Positions 4,944 through 9,411 of a DNA stretch of 9,411 nucleotides are shown here, piece after piece; the first letter of the stretch is position 1, and each line of letters starts with the position of its first letter. Below the pieces are notes generated by a model, which worked only from the letters and a program-made list of their open reading frames with translations, was not told the DNA's origin and did no database searches. The DNA comes from Verrucomicrobiota bacterium. GTDB taxonomy: Bacteria; Chlamydiota; Chlamydiia; Chlamydiales; FEN-1388. The translations under genes and the position numbers were made by a program. The stretch lies in the NCBI GenBank assembly GCA_018239705.1, contig JAFEGS010000017.1, positions 1 to 9,411 on the forward strand, in the 5' to 3' direction.

Positions 4944-7472
4944 TTAATACTGACACGAAGGTGGGTTGGGGTGACCAACATCATCAGGGCCGATATTCAA
5001 TAGCATTCGTATGATATCCATCTGATGTCTAAAGCCTTCAGCTTTATCGGTACTATCTCTCCAGAAGCGTTCTTCATCTGCCGAGATATCTTCGATGTCT
5101 GCCGGGGTGTCTAGAATGCGAGGGCGTATATACATAATGATATTGCGCTTCTGCGTCGTAATAACTTTTTGGCTAAAGAAAAAGCCAATGATAGGAATCG
5201 ATCCCAAAATCGGCATCTTTGTGACAATAGCTTCAGTTTGCGTGCTCAATATACCACTCATCATAAGATAGTAATTGGAGGGCATATGGACACGTGTTTT
5301 TGCCGTCGTCATATTCACTGTTGCAGGAGGTGCATTGTTTTGTCCCTGTGATGCTACCTGAACCTGGTTTGCGTTACTGATCTCTTCTTCGATAATCAAG
5401 GTAACCGTGTCGTTGGAGCTGATCAGAGGCGTTACTTTTAGCGATGTTCCGACATTCTGTGACTCATAGTTTGTCGAAACAGTGTTACTAATAGTAGATG
5501 TGGTTGCGTTAACGATCGACTGGCCTTTGATAGGAATCTGCTGTCCTACAAAGATTTCAGCCGGTACGTTGTGTTCTGTAACGATCTTTGGATTGAGGAT
5601 GATCCTCGTATCATCATTTGCTTGCAAGGCCTGAACAAAGGCAGCTCCTGCAATAAAGCCGGTGCCATTGAACTTAATCTTTCTTCCAATAGCTGTTGCA
5701 GAAAATCCTTCGTTGATAGGTATCGGTGTGAGTACCTGCGGACATCCTACGGTAGGAGTTGTTGAGCATCCCGGGAAGGTGATGGCAGAAAGCGGCCCCG
5801 TGACAGGGCTGTTGAGTCCTGTAAGACCTACTTGACCTGCAAAATTTTTGCGCTGGAGTTTAGCTCCCCATTCCACACCAAAGTTGAGCGATTCCTGTAA
5901 GGAGGCATCGAGGACTAAGGCTTCAATCATTACCTGACGGACTTGTGTGTCTAGCTGTGCAATGAGATCTTTGACCTTTTGCAGCGTTGCTCGAGTTCCG
6001 GTAAATACAATCGAGTTATTCTCTTCTAAAACCTGCACGCTGCTTAACGTAACAGAAAGGTCGCTAGGTTGTGTTAGGGCACGTTGTGTAAGAGATCCCG
6101 GAGGTCCGGCAAGGCTAATGGCGATTGCCTGGAGCGCTTTTGCGATCTCTGTAGCTTTTCGAAACTGGAGTTTATGGATGAAAAACTGCGTCGATTCTAC
6201 CTGGCCAAGAGGCAGCTCACTTGCAAAGACTCCGGTTTTTTGACCGAGAATTTTTTCCCTTTCAGCAGGGCTTAAGCCTTTTGTCATCAAAATATTGGTG
6301 ATTTGCTGGTGTGACAGCTTAGCAAGCTGTTCGGCCTGAAGTCCCCTTGCCCGTAAGATAGCAGCCTTCTGTTCTGCAGTGAGTTGTTCGACCTCTTCCG
6401 GAGTAAGAGGTACAGGAGTTTCTCGTACTCTTTCAACTTCTGCGTGCTGTGCTTGGATCGCTTTTGCAGCCACTTCAGAGTTAAATTTCATCCCTTCGAT
6501 ATTGAGCGTGCCTGAAGTTGCCTGAGTGAGGTCAAGCGACTGGAGGATAGAGAGTGTTTTTTCAAGCAAAAAGGGTGTCGAGACGATAAAAATACTGTTG
6601 GAAGCGGTATAGGGGACTAAAACAAGCGGTTTATCACCGGCAAGCGGCGCCATAATACGTGCAACAACAGCGAGGAGTGTGGCTGGTGAGTTATTGAGGG
6701 CAACATACTGGCCAATCTCTAGACCACTCGTTGGTGCATCGAGCTTCTTTATAAGTTCTTGGATTTTGATGAGGTTTGCAGTAATGTCTGTGACTACAAT
6801 GCTCAAATTCTCATCTACGACCTGCACGATAGCGTCAGCTGATGTCATAGAGGAAATTAAAGTAGAGACGCTTGAGGGGCTTACGTGAGCAAACTGATAT
6901 ACCAGGGTGGCGATATCAAGAGAGGTATCCTTTGTCCAAAGATTCGCAGGAGCTTTTAGCGTCTCATTTCTATGGATAACAAGGCTTTTCCCCTCCTCGA
7001 GAAGGAAATAACCGTGGATGCGTAAGTTTTGCAAAAGTGCAGCCATTACATTCTCAGGCGATGCCGGGACTTCTGATATAATTGTTACTGGAAACTGCAA
7101 CTCTTGTGGATCGTAGATAAAATTGCGGCCTGTAAGTCTGCCGACAAAGCGTAAAAATTCAGTGATGTTCACATTATTGAAGTTGATCACTGAGCCTTGC
7201 TGCAAGGTAGTCACACTTGCTTCCGGAGCAGCTCCAGGAGCTGCTTCTGGTGTATTTCCATATTCCCCTGGGCCTATCGGTTGATTTTGTGCAGGGACAT
7301 CATTAGCTGCTATATAGGTGCCTGCACGGGCAGGCTGGCCGAAATGCGAGATGCTATACAGCGATTTTGCTGCCGGCTTAGATGCTTCAGGGGCAGATGT
7401 CAATGAGCTACTGTACGCTAACTGAAGAGCGACGACACAGGTCAGAATTTTACACATGCGCATACGGTTCAT
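4944..7472 (-). CDS. sctC: Type III secretion outer-membrane secretin SctC (CdsC)
   Basis: SctC forms the multimeric outer-membrane ring through which type III substrates leave the cell. The 842-residue protein starts with a signal peptide (about 1-27, hydrophobic from 8) and an Ala/Pro/Gly-rich linker to about 88. Periplasmic ring domains follow: N0 at about 91-168 (begins SVINFNNVNITEFLRFVG), N1 at about 185-245, N2 at about 255-313 and N3 at about 428-510. The secretin core spans about 512-788, including VPAEIFVGQQIPI (636-648), NVGTSLKVTPLIS (673-685) and the family signature MPILGSIPIIGFFFS (753-767). A C-terminal tail of about 55 residues may serve as a pilotin-binding region. Between N2 and N3 lies an unusual helical insert of about 100 residues (320-420). 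Mature-protein cysteines are only 569, 577 and 840. ATGs at 7472, 7463 and 7457 are all possible starts; none has a clear Shine-Dalgarno, and the first is used. It follows pkn5 by 81 bases and has its own candidate promoter. Confidence 0.95.
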   Translation of the reverse strand: MNRMRMCKILTCVVALQLAYSSSLTSAPEASKPAAKSLYSISHFGQPARAGTYIAANDVPAQNQPIGPGEYGNTPEAAPGAAPEASVTTLQQGSVINFNNVNITEFLRFVGRLTGRNFIYDPQELQFPVTIISEVPASPENVMAALLQNLRIHGYFLLEEGKSLVIHRNETLKAPANLWTKDTSLDIATLVYQFAHVSPSSVSTLISSMTSADAIVQVVDENLSIVVTDITANLIKIQELIKKLDAPTSGLEIGQYVALNNSPATLLAVVARIMAPLAGDKPLVLVPYTASNSIFIVSTPFLLEKTLSILQSLDLTQATSGTLNIEGMKFNSEVAAKAIQAQHAEVERVRETPVPLTPEEVEQLTAEQKAAILRARGLQAEQLAKLSHQQITNILMTKGLSPAEREKILGQKTGVFASELPLGQVESTQFFIHKLQFRKATEIAKALQAIAISLAGPPGSLTQRALTQPSDLSVTLSSVQVLEENNSIVFTGTRATLQKVKDLIAQLDTQVRQVMIEALVLDASLQESLNFGVEWGAKLQRKNFAGQVGLTGLNSPVTGPLSAITFPGCSTTPTVGCPQVLTPIPINEGFSATAIGRKIKFNGTGFIAGAAFVQALQANDDTRIILNPKIVTEHNVPAEIFVGQQIPIKGQSIVNATTSTISNTVSTNYESQNVGTSLKVTPLISSNDTVTLIIEEEISNANQVQVASQGQNNAPPATVNMTTAKTRVHMPSNYYLMMSGILSTQTEAIVTKMPILGSIPIIGFFFSQKVITTQKRNIIMYIRPRILDTPADIEDISADEERFWRDSTDKAEGFRHQMDIIRMLLNIGPDDVGHPNPPSCQY

Positions 7473-7497
7473 TTGGTTTAAAGAAAATTATTGCTCT

Positions 7498-7526
7498 ATA
7501 ATAACGCCTGCGACCACTTATTTCAA
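7498..7526 (-). promoter_or_regulatory. Candidate sigma-70-type promoter for sctC
   Basis: On the minus strand TTGAAA (7521-7526) is separated by exactly 17 bases from TATTAT (7498-7503). Each hexamer matches five of six consensus positions. The expected start site is near 7491, giving a leader of about 20 bases to the ATG at 7472. It fills most of the 81-base pkn5-sctC gap, so sctC could be transcribed separately from the upstream genes as well as by read-through. Confidence 0.55.
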
Positions 7527-7553
7527 AGAAGATTATTTTTTTTCCAGTAAAAT

Positions 7554-9095
7554 TTATTGGAGAACGAGGGAAAAGAGGCTGAGAGCATGCTCTTCGCTGA
7601 CAATTTCTGATTTTAATCGAAATTTTCGCAAAATAAGCTCTACCTGCGTTTGAGGAGGCAAATTGAGCACCTCTTTAAAGGATTCTTTTAGCAGATCTAA
7701 GACAATTTCACTTGCAAGGACCTCTGTATGGCCTAGCAAAAGAAAGCGATCATTTGGTTTATACTGTATGTGCCCATAGCGACACGACTGCAGCTCGCTG
7801 ATGGCTTCTGTGACAATAGGTGTAATGCTCGTGCTGTGAGCGTCAGCATGCAGAAGTGTCCCATAGCCCTTTTGGAAGAACTCGAGAGAATGTGTACTTG
7901 TATCTATCACAACATAGCAGAGTGAAAAGGCGGCAGCAAAAAGATCTTTATCAATACGCTCAAAGAGTTTTTTTAAGAATTCAAGCGGGGAGAGCGCATA
8001 ATTTGCGGTAAGTAATGTCCTGACGCATGTACTGAGCATAGATGAGAGAATAACCCCTTCAGCGCCCTTTTGCACTGATTCCGATATAAAAATGGCCTTT
8101 TTAGTACTGCTAAGATCAAGAAAATCATAATAGAGCCCGCTAAGGCCAATATCCTGCCTCTGAAGGTGGCCAATTTCAATGCCTTGCCATTCAGGGGGAG
8201 CAGATGGCAGTATAGCAGTCTGAAACCCTTCAAGCTTTTCAAATAGCTCGAGGAAGTAGTCAGAGCCATGTTTGTCCTTTTGAAAGGCCCCCGATTTGAC
8301 ATACTGGAGCAGATCGGCGATAAAATCGACCATATCGCTGTAGCGGTCTTCCGGCTGCGGCTGCAGAGCTTTATGCAAGATTTTTTGAAGGCCTTGCGGT
8401 GCAAGAGAGAGGACAATGCGGCCGTGTGAGATCCTACCGAGTGTCAGCTCGTAGGCGATAATCCCTAAAGAGTAGATATCGGACTGAAACGAAATATTGA
8501 GATAGCTTACATGCTGTTCCGGGCTCATGTAGATAGGTGTCCCAATGAGCATCTGCGGCTGTCCATTATCGACCGGTTTTTTTTGTGTGAGAAGGAGTGC
8601 AATACCGAAGTCAATGACTTTGACTTGGCCCTGGTCGTTGATAAGGATATTTTCCGGCTTGAGATCGCCGTGGATAATGCCATGTGCATGCAGATGGCAG
8701 ATTGCATAGGCAATCTGCAGCAGAACTTCTAGAGAACGTTTAAGCGAAAAGGGCTGATGGGCAAGGATCTTTCTCAAGGAAATTCCTTTGACAAACTCCA
8801 TAGCAATATAGAGCCCATTTTCCCATCTACCGTAGTCGTAGAGTTTAACAATATTGGGATGGTTTGCGAGGGCAATAACCTGAGCTTCGTTTAAAAAACG
8901 ATTTACCATGTCCGGCTGAGAGAGGTATTTGGGTAGTAAGACCTTGACGATCACAGGCTCTTGTGTGAGTGGATCAGTACCCAAGTATAAAAGGCTCATC
9001 CCCCCTTTTGTGAGAAGACCTTCGATCTTGTATTTGCCGATTTGCTGAGGGATTGGAAATGGAGGCTCACTTGAAATCGGCTGGGGCAATTCCAT
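7554..9095 (-). CDS. pkn5: Pkn5-type serine/threonine protein kinase with a degenerate PP2C-like C-terminal domain
   Basis: The 513-residue protein has a Hanks-type kinase domain at about 21-265. Visible elements are a divergent glycine loop LLTKGGMSLLY (27-37), ATP-anchoring Lys51 in VIVKVL, alpha-C Glu70, catalytic loop HGDLKPEN (142-149), DFG (162-164), and GTPIYMSPEQ (185-194). Lys51, Glu70, Asp144, Lys146, Asn149 and Asp162 are all present, so activity is plausible. The usual HRD Arg is Gly, making it a non-RD kinase. There is no transmembrane segment, so it is probably cytosolic. Residues about 300-475 align by eye to the SpoIIE/RsbU PP2C fold but lack its metal-binding aspartates. Placement between sctQ and sctC is the basis for the pkn5 name and suggests a role in secretion control or as a substrate or effector. 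The ATG at 9095 follows the sctQ stop by one base, with GGAG six bases upstream inside sctQ, so translation is probably coupled to sctQ. Confidence 0.92.
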   Translation of the reverse strand: MELPQPISSEPPFPIPQQIGKYKIEGLLTKGGMSLLYLGTDPLTQEPVIVKVLLPKYLSQPDMVNRFLNEAQVIALANHPNIVKLYDYGRWENGLYIAMEFVKGISLRKILAHQPFSLKRSLEVLLQIAYAICHLHAHGIIHGDLKPENILINDQGQVKVIDFGIALLLTQKKPVDNGQPQMLIGTPIYMSPEQHVSYLNISFQSDIYSLGIIAYELTLGRISHGRIVLSLAPQGLQKILHKALQPQPEDRYSDMVDFIADLLQYVKSGAFQKDKHGSDYFLELFEKLEGFQTAILPSAPPEWQGIEIGHLQRQDIGLSGLYYDFLDLSSTKKAIFISESVQKGAEGVILSSMLSTCVRTLLTANYALSPLEFLKKLFERIDKDLFAAAFSLCYVVIDTSTHSLEFFQKGYGTLLHADAHSTSITPIVTEAISELQSCRYGHIQYKPNDRFLLLGHTEVLASEIVLDLLKESFKEVLNLPPQTQVELILRKFRLKSEIVSEEHALSLFSLVLQ

Positions 9096-9096
9096 G

Positions 9097-9411
9097 TTAT
9101 GCTCCGATCTGAAGTACTCTCACTCCGATAGATTCTCCAATTTTGAGAATTTCACCACGGCCTACAATTTTTCCATTGACGACAAGGTTGACACCGCTTT
9201 CCGGTTCGATTTCGAGATCAAGTAAGTTGCCGGGTTGCAGCTCGAGTAGTTTTTGGGCAGAGAGAGATATCTGAGCGAGCTCAACTACAAGCGATAGTGG
9301 TATATCGTTTGCTGTAAGCGGCTTCGTGGGCATGAAGGCTGCTTCCTTTACCTTGGGAGCTTGCTTATTCTCTCCTGTACTCTCTTCGGTCTGCTCAGCT
9401 ACCAGTTCGTC
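9097..9411 (-). CDS. sctQ: Type III secretion sorting-platform protein SctQ (CdsQ), C-terminal part; runs off the right edge
   Basis: SctQ is the FliN/FliM-like cytosolic ring component that docks the ATPase complex and sorts substrates. The frame is open to the window edge. The visible 104 residues comprise an acidic, polar linker of about 26 residues (DELVAEQTEESTGENKQAPK) and then the C-terminal SpoA (surface presentation of antigens) domain. That domain has the typical pattern LSLVVELAQISLS, LLELQPGNLLDLE, VNLVVNGKIVGRGEILKI and GVRVLQIGA at the end. The N-terminal portion and true start lie outside the window. The ATG at 9331-9333 may be an internal start for a 78-residue SctQ-C form, as in other type III systems. 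Its stop codon at 9097-9099 precedes pkn5 by one base. Confidence 0.9.
   Translation of the reverse strand, partial: DELVAEQTEESTGENKQAPKVKEAAFMPTKPLTANDIPLSLVVELAQISLSAQKLLELQPGNLLDLEIEPESGVNLVVNGKIVGRGEILKIGESIGVRVLQIGA
9343..9349 (-). promoter_or_regulatory. Possible internal ribosome binding site within sctQ
   Basis: AAAGGAA on the minus strand lies nine bases before an in-frame ATG (9331-9333) placed right at the start of the terminal SpoA domain. This would allow separate production of a short SctQ-C protein. The spacing is a little long and the match is modest. Confidence 0.35.

Noticed and set aside
7536..7543. Run of eight T between pkn5 and sctC
   Set aside because: On the gene strand it is a run of A with no preceding hairpin, so it is not an intrinsic terminator for pkn5; it is consistent with an AT-rich promoter region.
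5169..8732. Plus-strand and alternate minus-strand open frames across sctC and pkn5, including 7973-8416
   Set aside because: They lie inside well-supported secretin and kinase genes, have irregular composition and no initiation signals.

Overview
The window looks like a piece of chromosome from a member of the Chlamydiae, most likely an environmental (chlamydia-like) lineage rather than Chlamydia itself. The main reason is the minus-strand run sctQ (cdsQ), a Pkn5-type serine/threonine kinase, then sctC (cdsC). This order of type III secretion genes is a hallmark of that phylum. The species cannot be fixed from sequence reading alone. No tRNA, rRNA, CRISPR array, insertion sequence or integrase is visible.

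Layout. Positions 2-103 (+) hold the last 33 codons of an unidentified gene that runs in from the left and overlaps the 3' end of der. Der, the double-GTPase ribosome assembly factor, lies on the minus strand at 81-1490 and has a clear extended -10 promoter. Divergent from der, on the plus strand, is a two-gene unit (1620-3104 and 3124-4677). It encodes two large multi-pass membrane proteins of unknown function that are clear paralogues of each other. A 266-base gap follows. It carries two long stem-loops, a strong Shine-Dalgarno sequence, a 38-codon ORF with a signal-peptide-like N-terminus, and a GC-rich bidirectional terminator. It reads like a compact independent small-mRNA unit. From 4944 to the right edge everything is minus-strand type III secretion: sctC, pkn5 and the C-terminal part of sctQ.

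How the genes work together. SctQ (cytosolic sorting platform / C-ring), the kinase and SctC (outer-membrane secretin) form a sctQ-pkn5-sctC cluster. pkn5 starts one base after the sctQ stop codon, so these two are probably translationally coupled. sctC lies 81 bases further on and has a good promoter of its own. The kinase is followed by a C-terminal domain that reads as a SpoIIE/RsbU-type PP2C phosphatase fold whose catalytic aspartates appear to be replaced. The most novel material is the tandem membrane-protein pair, the hairpin-leader small ORF, the pseudophosphatase tail of the kinase, and a short-repeat helical insert inside the secretin.
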